A stretch of DNA of 64,000 nucleotides from Arabidopsis thaliana (lineage: Eukaryota > Streptophyta > Magnoliopsida > Brassicales > Brassicaceae), in NCBI RefSeq assembly GCF_000001735.4, contig NC_003071.7, positions 10,099,151 to 10,163,150 on the forward strand. The letters are read 5' to 3'. Below the pieces are notes generated by a model. It did not search any database. It had not been told where the DNA came from and saw only the letters and a list, made by a program, of their open reading frames with translations. Shown here piece by piece: positions 39,948-52,516 of this stretch (position 1 is the first letter of the stretch; every line of letters begins with the position of its first letter). Both the position numbers and the translations under genes were made by a program.

Positions 39948-40713
39948 ATTCTTAGCATAAAAAAAAAGTCCGACTATATTTCAATTTAGATCATTGTTTG
40001 AGAAAAATTTCACTTTTTAGGTAAATGACCAATCACGTTACAACATATCAGTATCAAATCCACATAAGACATCCATGTGACACATTGCATATGCAAAGAG
40101 AAAACGAGACACCAAAATTTTGTACAAACAATAATCAGTCAATCCGAGGCTACTATATTAAAAAATTCAAAAAAAAAATTGTGATTTAATGATATTTTGA
40201 AAGTTTAAGTTTTTTCGTCCTAAATTTGAAAACTGACACATTTTTGATATTTTTACCTTTGATACATCCGTAGAAAAAATATTTACCTACTAAATATTTT
40301 CTTATATGTAGCTTATAAGTATAATTATGTGAATAACACTAACTAAAATAGATATTAGTTTATTTAAGTTTGAAAAAAATGTGACGGTTAGCTTCTCATA
40401 GCTTGAGTTTTGTGGAAACTTTACTTTATTATATTAAATATCATCATATCACATAATATGATAGTAACAAACTAATTAGTAATGTACCATCAACTTTTCT
40501 AGTAGTAAGTACTACTTTGAGGAATCTTGCACTCTGATGATATCAGGAATATGATCATAAACTTCAGAGCATCAACTCCTAGAAGAAACCGAGTGAGGTG
40601 GTCCAAATCAACAAACCTGAACACACAAGAACCTTGAATAAGACTTTCCAAATAAAAGTAGAAAAAAAAAACAGAGAATTAGAAATTCAAAAACCATACT
40701 CTTATTTTCTGGG

Positions 40714-41156
40714 ACAAGGGTTTTTTTATACCCGAACAATTTACAAAGTGTATTTTCATACCAAAACAAATTTGAAGGATGAATTCATACCCAAACTCCA
40801 AAAACATTTGAATTTTATAGCTAAACTTTACATTTAGTGCTTAATTCAAAATCGTAAATAACGAGTATTAGTCAACTGTTACAGTTGCTGAGTCAAATGA
40901 CATGTATTTGATGTTATACTTCAAAACGACATCGTGTTAAATGTTAGAATTAAAGTTATACAAAATTTTGTAAAAATCAGATATTGAAGCCACGACGTTT
41001 CACTCATTTAGGCAGCTTATTAACATTTGATCGACAACTATCATGAGTTCGAGACCTAATTTTTTTGTACAACTCTATAAAATTTTAATTCTAACACTTA
41101 AAACGATGTTGTTATAAACTCTTGACCAAACCTAGATATGAAAATACGTTTTTCCC
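40714..41156. mobile_element. Imperfect inverted-repeat element (MITE-like)
   Basis: Inner arms 40924-40969 and 41066-41112 are clearly inverted copies (both contain TGTTAGAATTAAA in opposite orientation). The outer ends also match in inverted orientation: GGGTTTTTTTATACCC...GTATTTTCATA on the left, and TATGAAAATACGTTTTTCCCC on the right. No protein is encoded. Target-site duplication was not identified, so the superfamily is undetermined. Confidence 0.55.
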
Positions 41157-41444
41157 CTGATTTGATGTTAGCCCCACGAAACTCATGACCCGAACCTAGA
41201 TAGTTTGCTTGTCTTCAAGCAAACGCTGTCCAGATCAACCAAGTGAAGGGACTTATTTTCTTTTTTCCAATGATTCGGAATTCAAGACCCACTACACTAT
41301 TGGGTCTTCATATAATAAAAGGCCCAATAAAAGTCTCCAGAGGAAACAAAACTAATCGAAACGACGAAACAGTTAAGGTAACAAAGTAAACAAACACGAT
41401 TCCCAAAACACGAAGAAAGATAAAGCAAAGAAAAAAAAAGAAAG

Positions 41445-43522
41445 ATGAAGAATGTGAATCGAGTCTTCTTCTGCAAATCACTATCTCTCGTCTTCCTCGT
41501 TCCTTCTTTCACTCGTTCTCATATCCGATTTACTTACTCCGCCGCCGGTGCTTCTTCTCCTAATCGAGCTATTCACTGCATGGCTTCCGATTCCCCTCAA
41601 TCCGGAGATGGTTCCGTCTCTTCTCCTCCTAATGTCGCGGCTGTTCCCTCTTCTTCTTCTTCTTCGTCCGCTTCTTCCGCCATTGATTTCCTCTCTCTCT
41701 GTACTCGTCTCAAGGTAAGCTTTGATTGATCCGCCTTACATTTTCGCTAAGATCCGGTGGTTTTGTGTGATTATACAACGCAATGTTGGTTAGATGATGC
41801 GATTGTTCTTGTTGATGGATTGTGTGGAAATCTGATTTCGTTAGGGAAATGAAACGATTTCAAGCTATGTAGTTACTTTTGATGTTCTTGTTGATGGATT
41901 GTATTGGAATCTGTAAATTCGTTTGTGCAATGAAACGATTTCAAGCTTTGTTGTTACTGTGTAGATGTGAAGTTTTTATGTGAATCTGGTTAGTTTTCGC
42001 GGTGGTTTCTGTCAATGAACTATTTCTACTCGTAACTTTTGTCTATGGAACCTAGAATTTGATACAGATGTTGGTTTGAAACCTCTAACGCATTGTTTAG
42101 ATTTATGTGGATGTTTTTTACCAATGTAAGATTGGATCTGTGTTAAGAATGGAGATTATTCTGGTGATGGATTGTAGAAACTCAATGCATTGTAACTGTT
42201 TATATAAGATCATTTGTTTTTTAGATTTGTGTGGATGTTTGTTATCAATGTTATGATGGATCTGTGTGGAGATAGCTTGAAACGTTTCGTGCTTAATGGA
42301 TTGTATTGGAATGTATAGTGGATTGTTACGGAAATGAAACATTGTCAAGCTTGGCTGCATCTGTTGACGGATTGTAGAATTCGTTTAGGGGAATGAAATG
42401 ATTTCAAGTTTATGTGATTAATGGTCTGTGATTACTAAATCCTTGAAGATGTGAAGTTTGTCATGTGTTTTACTTTTTTGTGAATCAAGTGAGTTTTTGT
42501 TTGCTGATTTAACGATAGAGTTTGTGTGCTGTATCGTTTGGTAAACCATCTTTTTATATCAAATAGACAACTCCAAGAGCTGGATGGATTAAGAGAGATG
42601 TGAAAGATCCAGAATCTATAGCGGATCACATGTATCGGATGGGTCTTATGGCTCTAATTTCTTCAGATATCCCCGGTGTTAACAGAGACAAGTAAGTTTC
42701 TTGCTTGCTTCTCTCTTTTCAAGTTTCAACTGCTGTGAAAAAACTCTTCTTATATACATACTTTTCTTTCTATAGATGCATGAAAATGGCGATTGTTCAT
42801 GATATTGCAGAAGGTTAGTTCTTTCACTTTTAGAGATTTTTAATCATCGATTTTCTTAATCACGAGTTATTTAGTCGAGTTGTTGTTGAGCAGCCATTGT
42901 AGGAGACATTACACCTTCTTGTGGGATATCTAAAGAAGAGAAAAACCGAAGAGAAAGCGAAGCACTTGAGCACATGTGCAAACTCTTGGGTGGAGGCGAA
43001 AGAGGTCTGTTTCTCTTCTATTGTTGAAATACCTTATGTATCTTCGTTCGACCTTCTTATGCTCATTTGTATAACACTTATCATCACTTCTAAAAATGTA
43101 TATATCGTAATTGCAGCAAAAGAAATCGCTGAGCTTTGGAGAGAATACGAAGAGAACTCTTCACCTGAAGCCAAAGTTGTTAAAGATTTCGATAAAGTTG
43201 AGCTGATACTACAAGCTTTGGAATATGAACAAGGTAATGAATGACCAATAAAAGAAACTCTCTTTCGATAAGAGATTTAGCAGAAACTAATACTCATATT
43301 GTTTTTTGTTTGCTATTTAACGCAGATCAAGGGAAAGATCTAGAAGAGTTTTTCCAATCAACAGCAGGTAATTTTTGTTGTATGTCATTATACTCTAAAT
43401 AGATAATCTGAATATGGTTGAAGGCTTTAAGCTTGTTACTGTTTGATTCAGGGAAGTTCCAGACTAATATAGGCAAGGCTTGGGCGTCGGAGATTGTTTC
43501 AAGAAGACGAAAGCAACATTAG
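41445..43522 (+). CDS. HD-domain metal-dependent phosphohydrolase (HDDC2/YfbR-like)
   Basis: Seven coding exons: 41445-41714, 42567-42691, 42776-42813, 42894-43004, 43117-43233, 43326-43367 and 43452-43522 (TAG), giving 257 aa. The first exon encodes a Ser/Arg-rich N terminus resembling an organelle transit peptide. The catalytic part has the metal-binding pattern of the HD superfamily: H111 in [13 protein letters not shown]140-D141 with E144 in [14 protein letters not shown], and a later Asp in the conserved C-terminal helix. Relatives include human HDDC2 and bacterial YfbR, 5'-deoxynucleotidases, so nucleotide dephosphorylation is the best guess. An in-frame Met at residue 46 (41580) could give a shorter form without the presequence. 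The first intron (852 bp) contains loosely repeated GATGGATTGT-type segments. Confidence 0.93.
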
Positions 43523-43559
43523 TTCTCACTTGACTCTTTCTTTTTGTTTCTTAACGTCT

Positions 43560-44490
43560 AGCTCAGTGGAGTTCAAATACTCGTACGTTTCAAATTTAAT
43601 CATCTTAAGGTTTTTCTAATAATCTTCGTAGCTGTCTTTACTTGTTTTGTTACTATCACTAATAAAAGATAGCTAGCTAGTGACTATCTTATAGATAGCT
43701 AATGAAGATCAAAAAACTTAATCAAGCTCTTAAATTTTATTTTAAGAAAGTATCATTGGTTCCTCAATATAAATTTTCGGATCGTTAATAGAGGTCAAAT
43801 GATTTTTCTTTGTTTTGTTTTGTTTCAAGATTTTGCACGGGTTAAAAGTTGAATAAGAATAACGAATAGAGTATAGACACTTCATAAAGTGTAGTTTCCC
43901 TGCCACACTTAGATCTCCTACTAACCTCACTTAGATTAGATTTCTCTCTAGTCTAAAAGTCTTTAAACCTTTTACCATTGGGTTTCACAAAATTAACATT
44001 AGTAGTTATGTCTTTTCTTTTTAAAAACATATTTTAGAATAAACCATATCTCCAACCGAAAACTCCAAACTCTCTCCGACGCTTATCCGCATAGTTCTTT
44101 TGTCGATTTTGAGCTTCTTTTATCTTAACCTTTAAGATTTTGATTTTTTCCGATGTTCATGTTATTAACCACAAGTCTACAATTAAATTATTATATTTTT
44201 TTAAAAATGATTCTTGCGCGAGAAGCTACTTAGTGGACTCGGAAGGAGAAGGGAAATTGGTAGAGGTTTTAATTTGCAAAACTTATAATAATATAATAGT
44301 AGTAGTCGTAACAAATGGTTTAGCTGATTATTCAACATGGAACTTTTCAAAGAATGTTTCAGTTTTAGTTGAACAGACAATTTTTACCCTTGTCGTAACA
44401 AGACAAATAACGATTTTTCCGACTCTCTTCATTCGATCTCTCTCCCTCTCCCTCTCTCGATCGGAAAAGTTTGAATCTCCGGCGATCTTC
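43560..44490. other. Spacer between HD-domain gene and VAP-like gene
   Basis: Includes the HD-domain gene 3'UTR and probable promoter of the VAP-like gene. A CT-rich stretch (44438-44460) lies just upstream of the VAP-like ATG, as in many plant 5'UTRs. No other gene seen. Confidence 0.55.
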
Positions 44491-44495
44491 TCAAG

Positions 44496-45361
44496 ATGAG
44501 TAACAACGAGCTTCTCGAAATCGAGCCTATGTATCTTCAATTCCCTTGTAAGTTTTTTTTTTGACTTTTTCTTGTTTTCCCTGATTTTGCATGTCTTTCT
44601 TGTCCATAACCAGATTTTGTTGAGTTATGGTTTACTATTAAATTTCGCTATTCACTTGGCTGAGTTGATGTAGTTGAATTGAAGAAGCAGATGTCTTGCT
44701 CTCTTTACTTGACGAACAAGACAGACAATAACGTGGCCTTTAAGGTAAAACAAAGTTTTCCGAGTCATTAAATTGTCGTGATTATCTCGTGTTTCTAAGG
44801 TTTCTCGTGATTCTCTTTATTTTATTTGAGGTTAAGACGACAAATCGGAACAACTATTGCGTTAGGCCTAATTATGGACTTATTCTTCCAAAGTCGACTT
44901 GTAAAGTTCTTGGTCCGTTCTCTAATCGTTTTCTTGGGGAAACTTTTTTTCCCCCTTCAACTGCCAAACTTGTTCTTGGACTAGGAATTTGATGAATCTT
45001 TATTTGTTGTTTGTCTAGTGACCATGCAAGCTCAAAAGGAAGTTCCTTCTGATATGCAGAGCTTTGAAAAGTTTATGATTCAAAGTGTACTGGCTAGTCC
45101 TGGAGTCACAGCCAAAGAAGTTACTCGTGAGATGGTACTGATTCACATTGTTGATTTGATGAATAATTCACACTTTGGCTTTTGGTTCCTTAAAGCATTT
45201 GTTTCGTTTTTTTCTGATGAGCAACTTTGCAGTTTAGCAAAGAATCAGGGCATGTAGTTGAGGAGACTAAACTGAGAGTTACTTATGTTTGCTCCACCAC
45301 GACCAACATCACTAGTTCACCAAGGACTAGAAGAGGGTTTATATTTCAGTGTTTTTGTTAG
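44496..45361 (+). CDS. Truncated VAP27-like protein (MSP/PapD-like domain only)
   Basis: Five exons join in frame: 44496-44547, 44674-44744, 44831-44912, 45019-45134 and 45233-45361 (TAG), giving 149 aa. The product begins MSNNELLEIEPMYLQFP and carries the conserved major sperm protein fold: SLYLTNKTDNNVAFKVKTT, YCVRPNYGLILP, VTMQAQKE, and ETKLRVTYV near the end. VAP27 proteins use this domain to bind FFAT motifs at ER contact sites. Intact relatives continue with a coiled coil and a C-terminal membrane anchor; here the frame ends about 25 residues after the domain, so the product would be soluble. All splice sites are canonical, so expression is possible; alternatively it is an early pseudogene. 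Downstream DNA is duplicated with it. Confidence 0.8.
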
Positions 45362-45633
45362 ACATTTTCTCTTTACTTCATTGACGATATTCATCACCAG
45401 TAACACTCTTAGCGATGTCTCTTGCTATGGCGTTTGGAGCTGCTTGCCACGAGCTCGTAATAGCGGCTGGTAAAACTCGATTGATTCTGTACAGTAATTT
45501 GTTTGTAAAATAATTATGAGACCCAGTTTACTTTGTATATAATGCACTAAAATCTAAACATCACTGACCATCTATATAATCATATCCTTATAGCTCAAAC
45601 CTTTGAAATTCAAATAAAATAACACATATCTTA

Positions 45634-46280
45634 GATAGGCGTGGGCATTCGGGTACCCGTTCGGGTTCGGTTCTTTTTTTCCGGGTATCGGGTCTATTCG
45701 GGTAAGAGGTTGAGAACCATTCGGGTATTCTAAAAATTCAGTTCGGTTTCGGTTCGGTTTCGGGTCGGTTCGGTTATTTTAGTAAAAATGTAAAAATAAC
45801 CAAAAATACCCAAAATATTTTTGGGTTCGGGTTGGATTCGGGTTTTTTACTCATATATACCCAAATCTACCCGAAATACCCGATTGCCCGTAAATATATT
45901 TGTTACTTTTTATACAAATATAACCAAATGTAAACAAAATACTTAAATTACCTAAAAGAAAACTATAACATTTGTTACTTTTATCCCAAATATATCCAAA
46001 TGTATATGAATTACTAAAAGAATCTAGTATAATCGGATTTATAATTTTAATTTTGGGTGTTTGAGGTATTACAAATATATATATAACTAATATATTTAGG
46101 TTACATTTGTATTCGGGTACCCACGGGTATTAGATTCGGTTCGGGTTCGGTTCGAGTTTTTTCGGGTAGTGAAGTCGAGGACCCATTCAGGTTATTCTAA
46201 AAATCGGATTCAGATTCGGTTTGGTTATTTTTCGGGTTTTTCGGTTCGGATATTCGGTTCCGGGTATTATGCCCATGCCT
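45634..46280. mobile_element. hAT-like MITE with internal TTCGGGT subrepeats
   Basis: Inverted ends: AGGCGTGGGCAT...CGGGTA on the left and its complement ATGCCCATGCCT on the right. Flanked by an 8-bp direct repeat ATATCTTA (45626-45633 and 46281-46288), the size made by hAT transposases. The 647-bp interior is non-coding with many TTCGGGTTCGGTT-type subrepeats near both ends, in inverted orientation at least in part. Non-autonomous; a transposase is not present. Confidence 0.7.
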
Positions 46281-46489
46281 ATATCTTACCATCGGATAAT
46301 TCTTTATTTATTTATTTTTATTTATTTTTTTTTTATCACAAAGAGGTGTCCATATTATTCATAAGAGCTATAAAAAGTCAAAGTAACTAATAAATAACAC
46401 TACAAAGGTGTCCATAATCCGTAAGTAACCACAAAGACGTATTCATAATCCGTAAGTAATACTATTTATTCTTAGTGAATCCTCTTTTC

Positions 46490-46965
46490 CTTTCTGATCT
46501 TCGGCGGCTCTAGTACTGGTAGTAAGGTTTGCGGCAGAAGTTTTCGAAATGCTTATTAGCAATCAGATTCAAACCAGCACCCTCGATCTTTCCATAATGA
46601 CCGTTGCCCACTGTAGAAGATTCTTCATTAAGCATGCTTTTGTTCAATTCCACACTAAGCTAGGAAGACTTTATGAGTGATTGAGGTCCATAGAGCGTAT
46701 GATTTCTTGTCCTACAATGTCACGTAGATGAGCAATCTTGTATGTAAAACCATCCTTATACAAAGCCTTTCTGTGCTAGTGAAGACTATCCTGAGGAATA
46801 CCATTCCTCGTGTATAAGAAGAAGCTAAATAAAGTTTCAAGCTTTCCCAGATTCATCTCTGGCTAGGTGAGAGTGTCATGAATTACAACATCCGACATGG
46901 TTCTTAGAACAATGGATCTTGCTCCCAAGATAAACCTATGGGATCTGATCCCAAGCATAAGTCAT
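46490..46965 (-). pseudogene. Unrecognised decayed coding remnant
   Basis: Less AT-rich than its surroundings. Minus-strand reading gives protein-like stretches in more than one frame, for example MNLGKLETLFSFFLYTRNGI, YKDGFTYKIAHLRDIVGQ and, in another frame, GNGHYGKIEGAGLNLIANKH ending in a stop. Several stops and frame changes interrupt it. I do not recognise the family. It lies in the part of duplication copy 1 that is absent from copy 2. Confidence 0.4.
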
Positions 46966-46999
46966 CATCCGTTTTCACTAGAATGTCAGTGAGATATGC

Positions 47000-48050
47000 A
47001 CTAAATTTAATTTGTCTTATTGAATTCATTTATCTTAATAACCTAACTTAGGGCCTAATTGGCAAGTTCTTTAGAGTCTTTACAAAGCAAAAAAATTCTA
47101 AAGCTTTGAAATAGATCTAATCAATCTTTAGAAAATTTGACTTTCCTTTTCTTACTCACAGCCAACATATTTCCTTAATTAATATTTTTGGCTGTAGAAA
47201 GCAGTTTTTTTTCTTCTAAAGCACACAAAAGCTTTCCAAAATTTTAAATTCTACAACTACAGTCACATCCAAAATATCTACGGCATAAAATTTACAGCCA
47301 AAAATCTAAGCTAGAGTCAGAACATATCATACCCTTAATTTTTTTTAAAGTGCTATTAGTTAAAGTGATTATGTAGGACCAGGCCCGTTCCTACGGCATA
47401 TAAAATAAAGCATTCTCCTACTGCCATTTTTGAAAGGGACATTATACTTATCAGTAAAATCTAATTTTCAAGTGCTTTCTTGTTGTTTATTTTTATCAAT
47501 TACTATGCTTCTGCTTGAATATCTAAAAATACAAGTGACGTAAATTGTATTATAGTAGATCCTATATACAGATTTATCTTATAGACGTGTAAAAGATATT
47601 CATGAAATATCAAATAGATCATTGAGTTTTCACCGTTGCAGATAAATGTTTTGATTACGAAGTTATTCATAACTACCGTTGCAGATAATGTTTAAAGACA
47701 CAAAAAAAAAAAAAAAATGTTCATTGTTCATGTGTTGAAAACAGGAGGAGGGAAAAAAACATTATTTCGTATAACATTGTTACATTTCATAACATTATAA
47801 TTCAACATGTAAGTTTAGATGATAGTTCTATTCATTTCACTATAAAATCATTATTGACTATTACATGCGTTTATTAACTCACAAAAAAACCAATATTTTC
47901 CAGAGTTTCTAAAAGTGACTATGTTTTCTATCTAGAATAAAACTGGTTATAAATAATCGTTATTCAAAAAAATGTTGTCGACGAGAAAATAAAATAAAAA
48001 TAAATGTTGGTTTGGTTGCAATTGGAAGGTTGACTAAATAAATAAGAACT
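47000..48050. other. Copy-1-specific AT-rich sequence
   Basis: No gene recognised. A segment at about 47050-47337 has weakly similar inverted ends (AGGGCCTAATTGGCAA... and ...ATCATACCCTTA) but no matching target-site duplication was found. Confidence 0.4.
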
Positions 48051-48837
48051 CAAGAAGATAAGAAAAGAACAAAATACAAACCAAGCAACTTTTATATCTT
48101 CAAGATAATTTCTCACAAATACATTAAATTGTGAATAGTAGTGATTCCAAATTATAAAACACACAGTATCATGATTTCAACTAGATCGTCTAACTAGCAA
48201 GCTGTAGGATAATCTCTCTTTTGACATCTATATCTTTAAACAAATCAACAAAATAAGGTTCAACAAGTTCTTGGAGAGCCTCAACAACGATGTTCTGTAA
48301 TTTTATCTGTCATGATATCTCTTTCCCTACTATGTGGAATAAAATTTTTCTTCATTGACTTTGTGTTTTTATGATATTTTTGAACCTCTCTTAGTGCAAT
48401 TGTTTCTGGCAAGTTTTTGTGTGACTTATCACTTATCTAATAAACTTTTTTTCCTTTCCAAAATTGACTGAGTGACGAAGGTAGGAAATAATCAATTTTA
48501 GAAAAGAAAAGAGTTAAAAAGATACGACAAATACATGCCTGCCGAGGACAGTGGCACTGAGAGAGATCAGAAAATACCATAAAAAGCACAAAACTAATAA
48601 TAAGAAAATTTCAATCCGAGAAACTAGTGAAAAAATATCATGAAAATTTGCGATTTCAAAAGTGTTGTTGAAACTTTTCAAGAAAATTGTGAAGCTTATC
48701 TTGCTGAACTGTTTGAGGATACAAATTTTTGTATAGTACATGCAAAAAGAGTGACTATCACTAGCTTGCTAGAAGGAATCTTGATGATCGAACTCGAAAC
48801 CATGTAAATTAGCTAGAGAACCAATAATCGATATATT

Positions 48838-49198
48838 TCCTCTCTAATTGTTATATGCGGTGCTTTACATCAGCCAATGAGTATGCAAAATACTTCAATG
48901 GACTTTCTAGAAAAGACCATCCATTTTTCATAACAGAATAATGATATTGATTCATAAATAATCTCTAATTTTTTCAAATAACTGACTAAATAAGAATCAA
49001 AGGAAAATAATAGTTCAAAGAATCTAAATTATTTTTCTTATTTAGTTAATTATTTGAAACTTTAGAGGTAAGTATTTATGAATCATAATTGTTTCTGTTA
49101 TGAACAATAGGGATTGGATTTTTCTAGAAAGTTCATTAACGTATTTTGCATTCTTATTGGTTGTTGTAAGTTACAACAAATCACAATTTGAGAGAAAA
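48838..49198. mobile_element. Foldback (long terminal inverted repeat) element, copy 1
   Basis: Left arm 48838-48994 and right arm 49038-49198 are inverted copies of roughly 155 bp separated by about 43 nt. Paired landmarks include TGCAAAATACTTCA with TTAACGTATTTTGCA, CTTTCTAGAAAAG with TTTTTCTAGAAAG, and TCATAACAGAA with TTCTGTTATGA. Outer ends begin TCCTCTCTAATTG. No coding capacity. A diverged counterpart lies at 60303-60625 in copy 2, so insertion preceded the duplication. Confidence 0.75.
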
Positions 49199-49199
49199 A

Positions 49200-52100
49200 G
49201 TTTCGATCAAACTAATCTACAGTTGTTCTAGTCTTAAATGATGATAATGAATTAATGTTTTTATCTGTTAACTCAATTTTCATGCAGATACAGTATATGA
49301 CGTTCTAAAAATTCATTAGTTTTTCTTTTGATACAACTTAGAAAAGCCTGTTTTCAGCAGCATGATGCTTCTACTCCAAGTTTTGTTGGCGTGATAACTA
49401 CTTAACGAATAACATTGTGAATACAATCAAAACATCAAACATTTTGGTGAAACTGGCAAACAATATTACAAATGATTTAGACAGTGAGAGTGTAACGTTA
49501 CTCAACAAAACATTGAAAAACAAATCCTAACATAAAGCCATGGCACGAGAATACCAAAGATATCATAATTTTCAAACGAGTGTAAAGAGCCATGGAGATG
49601 TGGTAGGTTATTCAAGTTCCAACTAGAAGCTATGTATTGATTCATATCTCTTTTTTTGGTTCCCATGTCCCCTCCGTTGTAAAAAACCCACTTCCAAAAA
49701 CACGGTTTTTCAAATCAACACCATAATATACATGTAACAAGATATCGAATAAACAAATAGTTGATACAAACAAATTTGCTTTGTGTTTAACAGTTTAAGA
49801 ACGACCATAAATAGCAGATTTGTTTGTAATAACAATTTTTTTATTTGATTTCTCGTTGCAGGTATATTGTGGAGCTGATTTGGAGAATCGACTTCTTTGA
49901 AGCGGATTTTACAAAGAAGTAAAAATGAAAACCAGAAGAAGTGATATGGATAAATACATTGCTTATGGTTGGATTTCTGAATAACCTAGCGCGTCTACAT
50001 GGATCTCTACTCTCGTTTGAGAGTTCTGAGATCCCGGTGTTCTCATGCTCGCTTTATGTTGACATGTGTTTTTCATCATTTTGTTTGGTAAAGTGTAATT
50101 TCACGTTCAAATCATTATGTACTTCTGTTTCCTAATTCTCACCAAAATACTTGATATATTGCCAAAAGAGCGCCTATCTCTAAGGATTTACACTATGCTA
50201 GAAGGACCCTAGACAATCGACTTTGAAATGGTGATATTGTATCTATTAAATTTTGGGTATTTTTTTTCTCATTTCAATGCATTCTGATTATCTTAAGAAA
50301 ATATAATTTGCTTGGTTGATATTTTCTTCTCTTGATTTACACTATTTTGTTGATTTAAAGTCAAACCAAGTTAAACCATGATCCAAACGTTTATACTGTT
50401 TGCTTTCAATCTAGTATAAAAAACTATTGTAGTCATATATATATGAACCTCTATGATCATTCAATAATGACTAACCTTGTCAGTAATACCACATCTCGAA
50501 TAAACCTTGCTTCAATGCTCACAGTTCTTTAGTATGTCTCCACTTCCTACCAACAAACAAAAACAAATGATCAAATCAATCTCCACTTTCCTTTAAACCA
50601 AAGAACTTGTCAATGAAAAATGTTAACCTCAAATATGTTTAGAAGTCGGTTCATCTTTTTGGGCACGTAGATTTGTTAAGGCCAAAGATGTAGTTTCCTT
50701 ATTTTTCATTCATATCCATTTCTTTATCACCTCTTTCATGAACTTCAACCAATTCATTTTTCTACATATAATAAAATCAATTTCAACAAATTAAATATGA
50801 AAATTTTCTTAGATCTAAGATCACAATAACAACAAAAATAACAAAACAATTCACCGAAAAAAACAAAAATAACAGAACAAAACCTTTTATTATCCCAAAT
50901 TGTTGGCTAGCCCTACCGTCACTTAGATCTAAGATCTTCGGAGTTACCACACATGATTGCCACTGCTTTCACCCAATTTCTGATATGTTTTAACAATATA
51001 AATCATTTTTCTTCTATAAAAACTAAAATAATTTTGTATAATGTTGGTATAAATTTAAAAAATAAAAACAAAATAAAATAACTTAAAATCATAAAATAAA
51101 AAATCTGGAGAAAGATCTAATTATCCTCATCATCGTCATCTTATAAAAGTCATCATCAAGATTCAAGATTCAAGATGCCCTTCCACAAAATTATTTATCA
51201 TATATTTTTTTCTCCACAATAATTATTATGTTATTTCTTCTGTTTTTTACATAAAATATAATATAGATACAAAAGATATATGAATAAAAAACTAAACTGC
51301 AAGTAGTATATATGATGAATAATTGTTAGATCTAATATTGTACATGACTATAAACAAAGATCCATATCTTTTTGTTGTGAGAACTTCATCTTTTCATCCA
51401 CCGAAATAGTTTGGAGATTTAAACTCCAACTATAGTTTCTCAGATTTTTTAATATTTAGAAGAATTAGATAAACAAAAACTTTGTGGTATATAAAATTAG
51501 ATGTTCTTAGGTAGATCAAACAAAAACTGTGGGGTATCTAGAGTTAGATGTTCTCACCTATTTATATTGAAAATAAGGATATGATGAATTTTTTTTTACC
51601 AAAAAAGCAAATAAACAAAATTTATAAAAACAATTATTTAACAAATAAAAATAATGTGGTATATAAAATTAAATGTTCTTTAAATTTTTTTTCATTATTA
51701 TTATTTTTTAATAATTTTGTTACAATCTATAAATAAAATAATATAAAAATCAGTATTAAAAAAATTCATAATGTAACACCAAGATATTGGCACAAACATC
51801 TAAAATGATTAGTTAGTCTTTTAATATATCCCTGATAGTTCAAATATTTTTTGAACTACTAAATTTGTTATAACTACTTTACGCGGGAGCATTTCAAATA
51901 ATATAATTTAAAACGATTTGCACGTGATATTTAAAATATTGTTCATATTGTTATATCTACTTAACAACTAACTTATTTATTATTGTGATGAATTTGTTAC
52001 TATATATATAGTCAAATCTATCATAAATTTATTTCATTGTTAATAATATGAAAATTATCTTTTTACATGTATCAAAAATTAGTTTTCTTTTTGTATTTAT

Positions 52101-52500
52101 AAATTCTTAGAAACACAATATATAAGTAATATACAACTGTCACAAGAATTATTTTCCAAAATACCAATAAATACAAATAATCTAATAGTATTAATTTTTC
52201 AAATTAGTGATATTCACCATAAAAAAGTAATTATCTATTCAGAGTATATATATAGAAACAAAATTTCTTTGTTGGTATTTTTTTTCTAGTCAACTTTTAG
52301 TACTTAGAAGTAAATCTTTTTTTTTATAAATTATGAAAGTTATACCATTTTTATAATTAGTTTTACTAGAAAGAATAGGTAATTATTGTTGGTCAATATA
52401 AATAACAAAAATACTGATTTATATGATAATATGTTGACTACAATGAATAATGAATAACAAATCTATTATAAATTTATAATATGTTGACTGCAATGAATGT
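49200..52500. other. Non-coding part of duplication copy 1
   Basis: AT-rich DNA matched by 60640-63650. Short open frames (for example 49941-50135) are not conserved as frames in the other copy, which argues against coding. Repeated TTAGATCTAAGATC motifs near 50810 and 50922 recur in copy 2. No gene supported. Confidence 0.55.
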
Positions 52501-52516
52501 ACAATAAATTTTTAAA

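Larger units (their letters stand above)
38550..41440. other. Intergenic region with inverted repeats
   Basis: About 2.9 kb between TET8 and the HD-domain gene. It holds two compact hairpins (39609-39720 and 39852-39947) and a larger inverted-repeat element (about 40714-41156), each listed separately. The rest is AT-rich DNA without recognisable genes. Confidence 0.6.

Noticed and set aside
47050..47340. Possible additional hAT-like MITE
   Set aside because: Inverted ends match only weakly and no target-site duplication was found.
49941..50135. Open frame in duplication copy 1
   Set aside because: The counterpart in copy 2 (around 61380-61570) does not keep the frame, which argues against coding.
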